A DNA stretch of 64,000 bases from Gemmiger formicilis. GTDB taxonomy: Bacteria > Bacillota > Clostridia > Oscillospirales > Ruminococcaceae. Below the pieces are notes generated by a model. That model searched no databases, was not told where the DNA came from, and was given only the letters and a program-made list of their open reading frames with translations. Made by a program: the position numbers and the translations under genes. The DNA lies in contig NZ_JACJJP010000003.1 of the NCBI RefSeq assembly GCF_016900095.1, forward strand, positions 120,798 to 184,797. The letters run 5' to 3'. Within the stretch, counting starts at the first letter, position 1; each line of letters opens with the position of its first letter. Below are positions 23,394-32,310 of the stretch, piece by piece.

Positions 23394-24704
23394 ATGCGCG
23401 TCAGCTTTTATACCCTTGGCTGCAAAGTCAACCAGAACGAGACCGGTGCCCTGGCACAACTGTTTGAGGCCAGCGGATATACCGTGGTCGAAACCGGCGA
23501 GGCCGCCGACGTGTATGTGGTCAACAGCTGCACCGTGACCAACTTCGGCGACCAGAAAAGCCGCAAGTGGCTGCGCCGCCAGAAGCGGGAGCATCCCGGC
23601 GCCGTGACCGTGCTCACCGGGTGTTATCCCCAGGCATTCCCGGAGGAGGCCGCCGCCATCGCCGAAGCGGACGTGGTGACCGGTTCCGGCAACCGTCACG
23701 CCATTTTGCAGGCGGTGCAGCAGGTGCTGGACGGCACCGCCGAACGGGTGGTGGACATCCGTCCCCACCAGAAGGGCGAAAAGTTCGAGGAGCTGCCCAT
23801 GGACCGGTTTGCGGAACACACCCGGGCTTTTGTGAAGGTGGAGGACGGCTGCAACCGCCGCTGTGCCTACTGCGTCATTCCCCGGGCCCGGGGTCCGGTG
23901 CGCAGCCGGGCGGAAAGCAGCATTCTGGACGAGCTGCACCGTCTGGTGCAGGCCGGTTACCGGGAGGTGGTTCTCACCGCCATCAGCCTGCCCAGCTACG
24001 GCACCGACACCGGCACCGGGCTGGCTGAACTGGTGGAGCATGCGGCGGCGGTGCCGGGCATCGACCGCATCCGGCTGGGCAGTCTGGATCCGGACATGCT
24101 CACCGATGAGGATATCCGCCGTCTGGCCGCCGTGCCCCAGCTGTGCCCCCAATTCCATCTGAGCCTGCAGAGCGGCTGCGACAAGACCCTGCGGGCCATG
24201 CGCCGCCCCTACACCACCGCCCAGTACACCGAAGTGGTGCGCAAATTGCGGGAGGCTTTCGGCGCTGACGAGCTGAGCCTGACCACCGATGTGATCGTGG
24301 GATTTCCCGGGGAGACCGAGGAGGACTTTGAGAAGAGCATGGAATTTGTGACCGGGCAGCGGTTCCTGAAGGTCCATGTTTTCCCCTACTCCCGCCGTTC
24401 GGGCACCCCGGCCTATGATTTTCCCGATCAGATTCCCGAGCACGAGAAGGAGGCCCGCAGCCGCCGCATGAGCGAGGCGGTGGAAGCCGTGCGGGCCGAG
24501 GAGGCCGCCGCCATGCAGGGCCGCAAAGCCGAGGTTCTGCTGGAGACGCCTTTGTCCGCCACCCTGTTTACCGGGTACACCAAGCAGTATCTGCCGGTGG
24601 CGGTCACCGCCCCGGGGCACAAGAGCGGTGACATCGTGACCGTGACCCTGGGCGAATGGGACGGTCAGCGCAGCAAGGCCGTGGCCGAAACACCCGACGC
24701 CTGA
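23394..24704 (+). CDS. mtaB: tRNA t6A37 methylthiotransferase
   Basis: Radical-SAM enzyme of 436 residues that converts t6A37 to ms2t6A37 in tRNAs reading ANN codons. The N-terminal MTTase domain has Cys10 (YTLGCKVNQNET), Cys46 (VNSCTVTN) and Cys77 (LTGCYPQ), holding the auxiliary cluster. The SAM cluster motif is CNRRCAYC. A C-terminal TRAM domain follows (GRKAEVLLETPLSATLFTGYTKQYLPV). KVNQNETGAL and TNFGDQKSRK mark MtaB rather than MiaB or RimO. I start at ATG 23394, eight bases after AAGGATGG; an ATG at 23382 is inside that site. It acts on the same t6A37 that tcdA (6241-7011) also modifies. Confidence 0.93.
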   Translation: MRVSFYTLGCKVNQNETGALAQLFEASGYTVVETGEAADVYVVNSCTVTNFGDQKSRKWLRRQKREHPGAVTVLTGCYPQAFPEEAAAIAEADVVTGSGNRHAILQAVQQVLDGTAERVVDIRPHQKGEKFEELPMDRFAEHTRAFVKVEDGCNRRCAYCVIPRARGPVRSRAESSILDELHRLVQAGYREVVLTAISLPSYGTDTGTGLAELVEHAAAVPGIDRIRLGSLDPDMLTDEDIRRLAAVPQLCPQFHLSLQSGCDKTLRAMRRPYTTAQYTEVVRKLREAFGADELSLTTDVIVGFPGETEEDFEKSMEFVTGQRFLKVHVFPYSRRSGTPAYDFPDQIPEHEKEARSRRMSEAVEAVRAEEAAAMQGRKAEVLLETPLSATLFTGYTKQYLPVAVTAPGHKSGDIVTVTLGEWDGQRSKAVAETPDA

Positions 24705-24723
24705 TCGTTTTTTCCTGCTTTCA

Positions 24724-24760
24724 GGGCAGGGCCGTGGTCTGCGGCCCTGCCCTTTTTCTG
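24724..24760 (+). terminator. Terminator of mtaB
   Basis: Stem GGGCAGGGCCG / CGGCCCTGCCC followed by TTTTTCTG. Confidence 0.85.
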
Positions 24761-24830
24761 TGCAGGCGACGAATGCAGCGAATGTTTCCTGTCATTTTGG
24801 TGTTTTCCCTGCCAATTTTGTGTTTTCCCC

Positions 24831-24859
24831 TTGCCAAACGCGGCGGTTCTTGGTATATT
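24831..24859 (+). promoter_or_regulatory. Promoter of the [FeFe]-hydrogenase gene
   Basis: TTGCCA (24831-24836), 17 bp spacer, TATATT (24854-24859). The leader is about 85 nt. No Rex-type operator was recognised by eye. Confidence 0.7.
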
Positions 24860-24950
24860 TTTAACAGGAGCCACATGTTCGATAAAAGCGCGGGAAAAGG
24901 TGTGTTTTTCCGTGCGCTCCCAAAATGCGTATTAAGGAGAGTAAAGCGCA

Positions 24951-26474
24951 ATGAGAGGCATTTATACCCCGGTTACCGACATTCGGCGCAAGGTTTTTAC
25001 CGAAGTTGCCCGGATGGCTTACGAAGTTTCCGACAAACAGGACATCGACTACCTGATGCGGGAACTTCCGTATGAGATCATTCCCGGCGAGGAACGCTCG
25101 CTGCGCAGCAGCATCTTCCTGGAGAGAGCCATCGTGTCCGAACGCATCCGTCTGGCCATGGGCCTGTCCCTGCGCCCGCTGGATGAGAGTGTGTCGGCCA
25201 GCGAAGGTCTGGACAGCATCATCACGGCGGACAAGTACTATGAGCCGCCCCTGATCAACGTGATCAAGTACGCCTGCAACAAGTGCCCCGAAAAACTCAT
25301 CAAGGTCACTTCCCTGTGCCAGGGCTGCCTGGCTCATCCCTGCCAGGAAGTCTGCCCCAAGAAGGCCATCAGCTTCCGCAACGGCAAGAGCCACATCGAC
25401 CAGAGCCTGTGCGTCAAGTGCGGCCGCTGCGTGGCCACCTGCCCCTACAACGCCATCGTGCGTGTGGAGCGCCCCTGCGCCAAGGCCTGCGGCATGGACG
25501 CCATTCATTCCGACCAGTACGGCCGTGCCGAGATCGACTACAACAAGTGCGTGAGCTGCGGCATGTGCCTGGTCAACTGCCCCTTCGGCGCCATTGTGGA
25601 CAAGGGCCAGATCTTCCAGCTGATTCAGTCCATCAAGCGCGGCGACCGGGTCATTGCCATCGTCGCCCCCGCCTTCGTCAACCAGTTCCCCGGCGTCACC
25701 CCCGCCAAGCTGCGTGAGGCCATGAAGCTGCTGGGCTTTGCCGGCATCTCCGAAGTGGCCATCGGCGCCGACCTGTGCACCATCGACGAGGCTAAGGACT
25801 TCATGGAAGAAGTACCCTCCAAGCATCCCTTCATGGGCACCTCCTGTTGCCCGGCCTGGAGCGTGATGGCCAAGAAGCTCTTCCCCGAATATGCCGACTG
25901 CATCAGCATGACCATGACTCCCATGGTGCTGACCGCCCGCCTGATCAAGAAGGACGACAAGAACGCCCGCATCTGCTTCATCGGCCCCTGCGCCGCCAAG
26001 AAGCTGGAAGCCAGCCGCCGTTCTGTGCGCAGCGAAGTGGACTTCGTGCTGACCTTTGAAGAACTGATGGGCCTGTTTGAAGCCAAGGAAATCGACTTCA
26101 GCTCTCTGCCCGACGACCCCAACGACAACTTCGACGAAGCCAGCGGCGACGGCCGCGGGTTCGCGGTTTCCGGCGGCGTGGCCCAGGCTGTGGTCAACGT
26201 CATCAAGAAGCTGGATCCCGACCGGGAAGTCAAGGTGGCTTCGGCCCAGGGTCTGGCGGAATGCCGCAAGATGATGATGATGGCCAAGGCCGGCAAGTAC
26301 AACGGCTACCTGCTGGAAGGCATGGGCTGCCCCGGCGGCTGCATTGCCGGCGCCGGCACCCTGGCCGACCCCGCCCGCAGCGCTGCCATGCTGGCCAAGT
26401 ACAAGACTCAGGCTCCCATGGCCAACCCGCTGGATACCCCCTACCGGGAGAATCTGGACGCGCTGAAGTACTAA
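24951..26474 (+). CDS. Monomeric [FeFe]-hydrogenase with 2[4Fe-4S] domain
   Basis: Iron-only hydrogenase of 507 residues. The N-terminal 90 residues are not ferredoxin-like and lack the usual [2Fe-2S] domain. Then come Cys groups for [4Fe-4S] clusters (CQGCLAHPCQEVCP, CVKCGRCVATCP, PCAKACG, CVSCGMCLVNCP). The H-cluster domain has all three signatures: TSCCPAW (Cys300), GPCAAKK (Cys347) and EGMGCPGGC (Cys460, Cys464). It should make or take up H2 with ferredoxin in the cytosol. The build resembles group B monomeric enzymes of Clostridia. Maturases HydEFG are not in the window. Start ATG at 24951 with AAGGAGAG; single-gene unit. Confidence 0.92.
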   Translation: MRGIYTPVTDIRRKVFTEVARMAYEVSDKQDIDYLMRELPYEIIPGEERSLRSSIFLERAIVSERIRLAMGLSLRPLDESVSASEGLDSIITADKYYEPPLINVIKYACNKCPEKLIKVTSLCQGCLAHPCQEVCPKKAISFRNGKSHIDQSLCVKCGRCVATCPYNAIVRVERPCAKACGMDAIHSDQYGRAEIDYNKCVSCGMCLVNCPFGAIVDKGQIFQLIQSIKRGDRVIAIVAPAFVNQFPGVTPAKLREAMKLLGFAGISEVAIGADLCTIDEAKDFMEEVPSKHPFMGTSCCPAWSVMAKKLFPEYADCISMTMTPMVLTARLIKKDDKNARICFIGPCAAKKLEASRRSVRSEVDFVLTFEELMGLFEAKEIDFSSLPDDPNDNFDEASGDGRGFAVSGGVAQAVVNVIKKLDPDREVKVASAQGLAECRKMMMMAKAGKYNGYLLEGMGCPGGCIAGAGTLADPARSAAMLAKYKTQAPMANPLDTPYRENLDALKY

Positions 26475-26499
26475 TCTGCGCCTAATGTAACAGACAAGG

Positions 26500-26535
26500 A
26501 CAGCCCCCGCACCGAGAGGTGCGGGGGCTGTTTCG
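26500..26535. terminator. Two-way terminator between hydrogenase gene and rlmH
   Basis: A 14 bp perfect stem ACAGCCCCCGCACC with loop GAGA (26500-26531), then TTTCG; between convergent genes. Confidence 0.87.
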
Positions 26536-26536
26536 T

Positions 26537-27022
26537 TTATTTATGGTATTTCATGCCGGCGTTGATGGTGCAGGCGCGGTAGAGCTGTTCGGTGAGCACC
26601 AGACGGGCCAGCTGATGGGGCAGGGTGATGCGCCCCAACGAAATCCGGGCCTGGGCCGCCGCCTTGACCTGGGGCGAAAGGCCGTGGGAAGACCCGATGA
26701 GAAAGGCCATGTTCCCTGCCCCGCTGTTGGCGCGGTCGGCGATCATGGCGGCCAGCTCCTCGCTGGAAATCTGGCGGCCTTCCACGCACAAGGCCACTAT
26801 GTAGGCGCCTTTGCGCACCGCCGCCAGCATAGCCTTACCCTCCTTGTCCAGGGCTTTTTCGATCAGGGCCGGGCTGGGGCTGCGGTCGGACACCGGGGCT
26901 TCGGGCAGCTCGATGATACGGAAATGGCAGAAACCGCCCAGGCGTTTCTGGTATTCGGCCACCCCCGCCGCAAAGTAGGCGGCATTGAGCTTGCCCACAC
27001 AGATCAGATCAATATTTTGCAT
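26537..27022 (-). CDS. rlmH: 23S rRNA (pseudouridine1915-N3)-methyltransferase
   Basis: SPOUT-fold methyltransferase of 161 residues that methylates pseudouridine 1915 in helix 69 of 23S rRNA. Hallmarks: DLICVGKL at the start, EGRQISSEELA, the SAM knot FLIGSSHGLSP, and the C-terminal ISLGRITLPHQLARLVLTEQLYRACTI followed by YHK. Length is exactly the family norm. Last gene of murA-walJ-rlmH, 9 bp after the MBL gene. Confidence 0.96.
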   Translation of the reverse strand: MQNIDLICVGKLNAAYFAAGVAEYQKRLGGFCHFRIIELPEAPVSDRSPSPALIEKALDKEGKAMLAAVRKGAYIVALCVEGRQISSEELAAMIADRANSGAGNMAFLIGSSHGLSPQVKAAAQARISLGRITLPHQLARLVLTEQLYRACTINAGMKYHK

Positions 27023-27031
27023 GGGCGGACC

Positions 27032-27820
27032 TCAGAATTCTATGTAAGCGGAAACTTCGTTGCGGCTCTGTGCCTGAATCAACACGTCCCGCCCGGGCTG
27101 CACCCCTGCACTGAGCAGCACGTTGTACACGGTGGTCAGGGCCAGTTCGGGGGTGTTGTTGGTTTGGCTCAGATGACACAGGGCGAACTTCTTGCAGCCG
27201 TCCTGGATCAGGTCCAGCACCGCTGCGGCGCAGGCGCGGTTGTCCAGGTGACCGCGGTCGCTGGCAATGCGGACCTTGAGGTAATAGGGATAGGGCCCGC
27301 CATGAAGGCTGAAAGCGTCGTAGTTGGCTTCCAGGGCCACCAGGTTGCAGCCGGCCAGGTTTTCGGCCACCACCGGGGTCAGTTCTCCCAGGTCGGTGGC
27401 CAGGGCCATGACATGGTTATCCGGGGTGCGGATGCGATACCCGCAGCAGGGCACGTCGTGGCTGGTGGGGAAAGACTTGACCGTAAAGCCGCCGATCTCC
27501 TCGGTGCGGCCGTCGATGGCCACCGCGTCGATGGCCGGGGGCAGGGTTCCCCGGGATTCCAGCATATCCAGAGTGGCGGCGCTGGAGAAGACCGGCACAT
27601 TGTAGTGCTTGAGGAAGGTTTCCAGGCCGGCCACATGGTCGGCGTGCTCATGGGTGATGAGGATGCCTTCGCAGTCGGAAACGGCCAGCCCCAGGCTGCT
27701 CAAAGCCTTCAGGGTGGTGCGGCAGCTTTTCCCCATGTCGATAAGAAGGTAACGGCCCCGGTGAAGCACCAGGGCGCAGTTACCGGAAGAACCGGAATAT
27801 AAAGTTGTGAACAAAGCCAT
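27032..27820 (-). CDS. walJ: MBL-fold hydrolase, WalJ/YycJ type
   Basis: Metallo-beta-lactamase fold protein of 262 residues, similar to WalJ (YycJ), a DNA exonuclease-like protein linked to cell-wall and division control. SGSSGNC is at residues 9-15, the metal motif THEHADH is near 60, and later His/Asp ligands occur in FPTSHDVPCCGYRI, ATDLGEL and DRGHLDN. The start chosen is ATG at 27820, eight bases after a GGAG that overlaps the end of murA; a GTG six codons earlier is worse. In B. subtilis walJ and rlmH are also near neighbours, which supports the name. Confidence 0.85.
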   Translation of the reverse strand: MALFTTLYSGSSGNCALVLHRGRYLLIDMGKSCRTTLKALSSLGLAVSDCEGILITHEHADHVAGLETFLKHYNVPVFSSAATLDMLESRGTLPPAIDAVAIDGRTEEIGGFTVKSFPTSHDVPCCGYRIRTPDNHVMALATDLGELTPVVAENLAGCNLVALEANYDAFSLHGGPYPYYLKVRIASDRGHLDNRACAAAVLDLIQDGCKKFALCHLSQTNNTPELALTTVYNVLLSAGVQPGRDVLIQAQSRNEVSAYIEF

Positions 27821-27834
27821 GGGCGCGACTCCGA

Positions 27835-29118
27835 TCACATGGCCCGGGTGACCGCATTCACCGGCGTTTCCACCCGGCGGATATCGGCCCCCAGTGCCTG
27901 CAGTTTTTCCACGATGTTTTCGTAGCCCCGTTCAATGTGGGCAGTCTCGTCGATCTCGCTCACGCCGTCCGCAGCCAGGGCTGCCATGACCATGGCGGCA
28001 CCGGCGCGCAGGTCCAGCGCCCGCAGCGGGGCCGGGCTCAGCTTCTTGACCCCCTCGATCACCGCCACCTGGCCGTCCACCTGGATGTTGGCTCCCATGC
28101 GGATGAGCTCATCCACATAGCGGAAACGGTTTTCCCAGATGCCCTCGGTGACGATGGAGGTCCCTTCGGCCAGGGTCAGCAGCACCGTCATCAGCGGCTG
28201 CATATCGGTGGGGAAACCGGGATGGGGCATGGTCTTGATCTTCAGCGGTTTCAGTGCGCCGGTGCGGCGGATGCGCATGGAGTCGTCGTACTCGGTGACT
28301 TCGCAGCCGGCGGCGCGCAGCTTGGCGGTGATGGGTTCCATATGCTTGGGAATCACGTTGTGCAGCAGCACGTCCCCTTTGGTGATGGCCGCGGCCACCA
28401 TATAGCTGCCCGCTTCAATCTGGTCCGGAATGATGGAGTAGTTGCAGCCGTGCAGCTTTTTGACGCCGCGGATCTTGATCACATCGGTGCCGGCACCGTG
28501 AATATCAGCGCCCATCATGTTCAGGCAGTTGGCCAGGTCCACGATGTGGGGTTCCCGGGCCACGTTTTCCAGAATGGTCTGGCCGTCGGCCATGGCGGCC
28601 GCCAGCATGGCGTTCATGGTGGCCCCCACCGACACGGTATCAAAGAAAATATGGGCGCCGGTCAGGTGTTCGGAACGAACCCGGATCTGACCGTATTCCA
28701 CCGAGTCTTCCGCCCCCAGAGCGGTGAAAGCCTTCAGGTGCTGGTCAATGGGGCGAGGGCCCAGATTGCACCCGCCCGGCATGGCCACCTGCCCGGCACC
28801 GAAACGGCCGAGCAGCGCCCCCAGGAAATAATAGCTTGCGCGCATCTGGCGCGATAGTTCGTTGGAAACCTCGGTGCAGTTGATATGGGTGGTGTCGATC
28901 TCGTAGGTATTCTTGCTGATCATACGGATGCCGGCGCCCAGCTCGCTCAGAATCTGCAGGGAGGCCATTACATCGCTGATGCAGGGCAGGTTTTCGATCA
29001 GGCATTTGTCCGCCGCCAGAATGGTGGCAGGCAGAATGGCCACAGCCGCGTTTTTGGCACCGCCGATGACCACATCTCCCGAAAGGGCTTTGCCCCCGCG
29101 AATCACAAACTTTTCCAA
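27835..29118 (-). CDS. murA: UDP-N-acetylglucosamine 1-carboxyvinyltransferase
   Basis: First committed enzyme of peptidoglycan synthesis; adds enolpyruvate from PEP to UDP-GlcNAc. The 427-residue protein shows GGAKNAAVAILPA with the substrate Lys-Asn, the active-site Cys117 in AMPGGCNLGPRPID (the fosfomycin target, here Cys not Asp), and GFPTDMQP with the catalytic Asp. I start at a TTG at 29118, because AAGGAGAG lies seven bases upstream and the protein then begins at the usual point (EKFVIRGGKALSG). The longer ATG-like frame at 29163 has no ribosome site. First gene of a three-gene unit with walJ and rlmH. Confidence 0.96.
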   Translation of the reverse strand: MEKFVIRGGKALSGDVVIGGAKNAAVAILPATILAADKCLIENLPCISDVMASLQILSELGAGIRMISKNTYEIDTTHINCTEVSNELSRQMRASYYFLGALLGRFGAGQVAMPGGCNLGPRPIDQHLKAFTALGAEDSVEYGQIRVRSEHLTGAHIFFDTVSVGATMNAMLAAAMADGQTILENVAREPHIVDLANCLNMMGADIHGAGTDVIKIRGVKKLHGCNYSIIPDQIEAGSYMVAAAITKGDVLLHNVIPKHMEPITAKLRAAGCEVTEYDDSMRIRRTGALKPLKIKTMPHPGFPTDMQPLMTVLLTLAEGTSIVTEGIWENRFRYVDELIRMGANIQVDGQVAVIEGVKKLSPAPLRALDLRAGAAMVMAALAADGVSEIDETAHIERGYENIVEKLQALGADIRRVETPVNAVTRAM

Positions 29119-29207
29119 GTGGTACTCTCCTTTGAGTTTCCGCCTGCAGCCCGGAGCGCACAACCATCGCGCGGGCGCTCAATGACAGGACTGCATTGTT
29201 ACTTTTT

Positions 29208-29236
29208 ATTATACACCTTGCCGCACGGTTTGAAAA
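29208..29236 (-). promoter_or_regulatory. Promoter of murA-walJ-rlmH
   Basis: On the minus strand TTTTCA (29231-29236), 17 bp spacer, TATAAT (29208-29213). Confidence 0.55.
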
Positions 29237-29312
29237 GTGTCGGCCTTATTATTTGCAGGGATTTGGTAAAAACACAGGGCGCGCACAAATTTCTTTAGGC
29301 AAGGTAACGGCG

Positions 29313-31190
29313 TTACATATTACCAAAGAAGTTTCTTGCGCTGACCAGTGTACCGTTCTGGTACATCTCGAAGTGGCAGTGGTTGCCGGTGGAGTTGCCG
29401 GTGGAGCCCACATACCCGATGACCTGGCCGCGCTGCACCGCCTGCCCCGCGGAACATCCCAGGGAGGACATGTGGGCGTACAGGGTGCGCCAGCCGTTGC
29501 CATGGTCGATGATGACATAGTTGCCGTAGCTGTAGTGGGAGCCGGCCGTGACCACCACGCCGGAATCGGACGCATAGATGGGCGTACCGTACGGCGCACA
29601 GATGTCGGCACCCTTGTGGTAGGAGCTCATCCAGCGGCTGACATAGGTGTAGCCGGGCACCGGCCACATCCATTCGCCGGAGCCGTAGGAGGCAGTCATG
29701 CCGCTCTTCAGGTGGGTGCCCTTGGTGACGTATTCGGTCACGGGTTCCTTGAGGGTCTCCACCTTGACGATGTTGGCTTCGGTCATGACGCCGTCCACGT
29801 ATACCAGATCCTGGGTCAGTTCCTGGATTCCGTTTTCGCCGGGGCTGGTTACCACCGTCTCGCCGAAGTCATATTCATCGCTTTCATTAGTGACAGTGTC
29901 ATAGGGAACCTCAACGGTGTAGGTCTGGCGTTCGATGACCTTCACCTTGAGCAGTTCCGGAGAAGACACGCCGTACACCACCTGTTCCCCTTCCGTCAGA
30001 GTCTGGTCCACAGAAGTCAGGTCCGGGTTGAGGGCCGCCAGGGAATCCCAGGAGGTGCCTGTGGAATCCACCACCGTCTGCACTGTGTCGTCGGCACCGG
30101 CGGTGTAGGTCATGGGACCGCCGCCTTCGTTCATGGCGGCAAGCACATCGCTGTAGGACATGACGGAATCCAGCAGATAGATCCCGTCCACCAGGGTGAT
30201 ATCATGTACAAAGGCCACCCGACGGTTGGGGTCGGAAGTGTCCTCATAGGGCTGCTTGATGCTTTCCAGATAAGAACGCAGGTGGTCGCCTTCGTTGACG
30301 ACGAACCGCAGTTCCCCGTCCACATACACGGCGGTGCCTTCGCCGATCTCATCGCTGGATGCGCCCAGGATGGCGTTGGCCACCTCGCTTTCGTTCATGG
30401 TGGCGTTGTTCACGGCCAGGGTGTAGGTGGGCGAGATGTTCCACTGCTCGTCCCCCACCGTTTCGCCGGTGGACTGCATGACGCTCTTGGCCGTGTCGAT
30501 ACGGCCCTGCACGTCGTCCCGGGCGTTCTCAAACACCTGCTCATTGGCCACGTACCCCACCGATTCGCCGTCCACGATGACGTTCAGCACGTAATCGTAT
30601 CCCAGGCCGGTGCGCACCACGTAGAAAAGCCCCACGGCGGCGGCCACCGGCAGCAGGTAGGACAGGGCATTGAGCACCACCGGGAAGTACAGCCTGGCAC
30701 CCCGCCGGAAATACCGCATCTTCTCCTTGCGGATCTGGCGGGCGCTCTCATCGGGCAGGGCTTCTTCCAGTTCCCCGATATGCTTCAGGCCGGAATGCAT
30801 CCGGCGGAAAGGTTCGGTGAGGTCTTCCAGCAGGGTGATGAACCCCAGCAGGAAGGGACGCACAATGGTCAGCAGCAGCTGCCCGGCGTGGGATGCCACC
30901 ACCCGAACCGTCTTTTCCACCCCGCGCACGGCGCAGATGACGGCGTATTCGGCCCAGAACCCGATGAGATACAAAACATCCCCGATAATATGGGCGTGGG
31001 GCAGTTTCTGCAGCATATCGGCCGCACGGGCGCGGCGGGCTTTCTTTTTGGTGGTACGGTGCCAGGAACGCACCGTCAGCTTGCAGCGGACACGGTCCAG
31101 CCACAAGGCCACCGGACCGGGACCGCGATGCTTTTTGCGGCGGTCCTTTCCGCTGGTCTTGGGCTTTTCCTCAAGTTGCGAAGGCTTCAA
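29313..31190 (-). CDS. Membrane-anchored M23 peptidase with LysM-like and G5 domains
   Basis: Cell-wall endopeptidase of 625 residues. A long basic cytosolic N-terminus precedes hydrophobic segments (around residues 70-125 and 183-207; YFPVVLNALSYLLPVAAAVGLFY is the likely anchor). An extracellular part follows, with a LysM-like stretch (TVQTVVDSTGTSWDSLAALNPDL), a G5 domain (YTVEVPYDTVTNESDEYDFGE ... VTEYVTKGT) and a C-terminal M23 domain. The zinc motifs are HKGADICAP and the final NHCHFEMYQNG, with YAHMSS between. I start at TTG 31190, seven bases after AAAGGAG. It follows the RluA-type gene by 57 bp. It may act in growth or in spore engulfment; the sequence does not tell. Confidence 0.9.
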   Translation of the reverse strand: MKPSQLEEKPKTSGKDRRKKHRGPGPVALWLDRVRCKLTVRSWHRTTKKKARRARAADMLQKLPHAHIIGDVLYLIGFWAEYAVICAVRGVEKTVRVVASHAGQLLLTIVRPFLLGFITLLEDLTEPFRRMHSGLKHIGELEEALPDESARQIRKEKMRYFRRGARLYFPVVLNALSYLLPVAAAVGLFYVVRTGLGYDYVLNVIVDGESVGYVANEQVFENARDDVQGRIDTAKSVMQSTGETVGDEQWNISPTYTLAVNNATMNESEVANAILGASSDEIGEGTAVYVDGELRFVVNEGDHLRSYLESIKQPYEDTSDPNRRVAFVHDITLVDGIYLLDSVMSYSDVLAAMNEGGGPMTYTAGADDTVQTVVDSTGTSWDSLAALNPDLTSVDQTLTEGEQVVYGVSSPELLKVKVIERQTYTVEVPYDTVTNESDEYDFGETVVTSPGENGIQELTQDLVYVDGVMTEANIVKVETLKEPVTEYVTKGTHLKSGMTASYGSGEWMWPVPGYTYVSRWMSSYHKGADICAPYGTPIYASDSGVVVTAGSHYSYGNYVIIDHGNGWRTLYAHMSSLGCSAGQAVQRGQVIGYVGSTGNSTGNHCHFEMYQNGTLVSARNFFGNM

Positions 31191-31247
31191 AACAGGACTC
31201 CTTTCCGCGCCGGTAAGCGCGTACACAGGGAAACACAGGTGATACGT

Positions 31248-32216
31248 TCACTCCCCGGCCGTTTCGGGTTCGGCCAGCGGTAAATCGGTAAGAACAGCCT
31301 GCAAGGCTTGCCCCTGCGGCAGACCGCAGGCCAGGCAGGCCCCGGCAAAATCCGCCGGAGGCAGGCTTTCAAAGCGACGGGGGGTGGCGGCGGGCGGTTC
31401 CGCAAAAGCCAGCACCGCACAGTGCAGGGCATGACGTTGCAGAAGCGCATCACTGCCGCCGTACAGGGTATCCCCCGCCAGCGGGTGGCCGATATGGGCC
31501 ATATGCACCCGGATCTGATGGGTGCGTCCGGTGCGGGGCAGGCAGGCCACCAGGCTGTGGCCGCCCCCTGCCGCCAGCACCAGATAATCGGTACGGCTGG
31601 GCTTGCCGTCGGCACGCACACACCTTCCGATGATGGAATCTCCCCGGCGGCCCAGAGGAGCCTCCACACAGCCCGGCCCCGGGGGCATCTCCCCTTCCGC
31701 CAGCGCCAGATAGCATTTGCGGGCAGAGGCCGCCAGCAGCGGCGCCGCATAGGCATTCTGGGCCAGCAGCACCAGGCCGCTGGTGTTTTTGTCCAGGCGG
31801 TTGGTGGGGCGGAACACCCCGGTGCGGCCGCTTGCCTGCAGATGGTACAGCCAGCCGTTGGCCAGCGTGCCGTCGGTATAATTCAGGGTGGGGTGCACGG
31901 CCAGGCCGGCGGGCTTGTCCACCACAGCGGCGAAATCACTTTCGTACACCAGGGTGAAGGGCACCGGCTGGGGCGTGACCGAGGTGGGCGGTTCGGGCGG
32001 CAGGGTGAACCGGATGGTCTGCCCCGCGTGCACCGGCTGGTCGGTATGCAGGGGGGCGTCATCGGCAAAAAAGCCGTCGCCCTGGTGCTTGACCGCCTTG
32101 ATGCAGGAGGCACTGACCCCTGCCCGGCGCAAAAACACTCCCAGGCGCAGTCCGTCCGCCTGCGGCGGCACCGTAAATACCAGTGACTGCAAGGCGCAGA
32201 CTGCCCCCTTCCCCAT
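31248..32216 (-). CDS. RluA-family RNA pseudouridine synthase
   Basis: Pseudouridine synthase of 322 residues with an N-terminal S4-like region (LRLGVFLRRAGVSASCIKAVKHQGDGFFADD) and the catalytic domain. The active-site Asp is in TNRLDKNTSGLVLLAQN and the binding motif is GRTHQIRVHMAHIGHPLAGDTLYGG. The RNA target is not predictable by eye. ATG at 32216 begins the frame, but the -10 box ends only 16 bp upstream; a TTG at 32192 after GGGAAGGGGG may be the true start. It is first in a unit with the M23 peptidase gene. Confidence 0.85.
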   Translation of the reverse strand: MGKGAVCALQSLVFTVPPQADGLRLGVFLRRAGVSASCIKAVKHQGDGFFADDAPLHTDQPVHAGQTIRFTLPPEPPTSVTPQPVPFTLVYESDFAAVVDKPAGLAVHPTLNYTDGTLANGWLYHLQASGRTGVFRPTNRLDKNTSGLVLLAQNAYAAPLLAASARKCYLALAEGEMPPGPGCVEAPLGRRGDSIIGRCVRADGKPSRTDYLVLAAGGGHSLVACLPRTGRTHQIRVHMAHIGHPLAGDTLYGGSDALLQRHALHCAVLAFAEPPAATPRRFESLPPADFAGACLACGLPQGQALQAVLTDLPLAEPETAGE

Positions 32217-32231
32217 ACTTATACGGTTGCC

Positions 32232-32260
32232 ATTATAGCATAAAGCGACGGCTGTTGCAA
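32232..32260 (-). promoter_or_regulatory. Promoter of the RluA-type / M23 unit
   Basis: On the minus strand TTGCAA (32255-32260), 17 bp spacer, TATAAT (32232-32237). Its -35 is only 5 bp from the -35 of the divergent rnpB promoter. Confidence 0.65.
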
Positions 32261-32265
32261 ACCGC

Positions 32266-32294
32266 TTGCCAAAATTTCAGCGATGTGGTATATT
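32266..32294 (+). promoter_or_regulatory. Promoter of rnpB
   Basis: TTGCCA (32266-32271), 17 bp spacer, TATATT (32289-32294); predicted transcript start near 32301. Confidence 0.75.
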
Positions 32295-32310
32295 TTAACG
32301 GAACGAGTGG

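Noticed and set aside
24951..26474. Possibility that the hydrogenase is a NarF/Nar1-type non-hydrogenase
   Set aside because: All four H-cluster cysteines and the three signature motifs are intact.
29196..31283. 695-codon plus-strand open frame
   Set aside because: Antisense shadow of the M23 peptidase gene.
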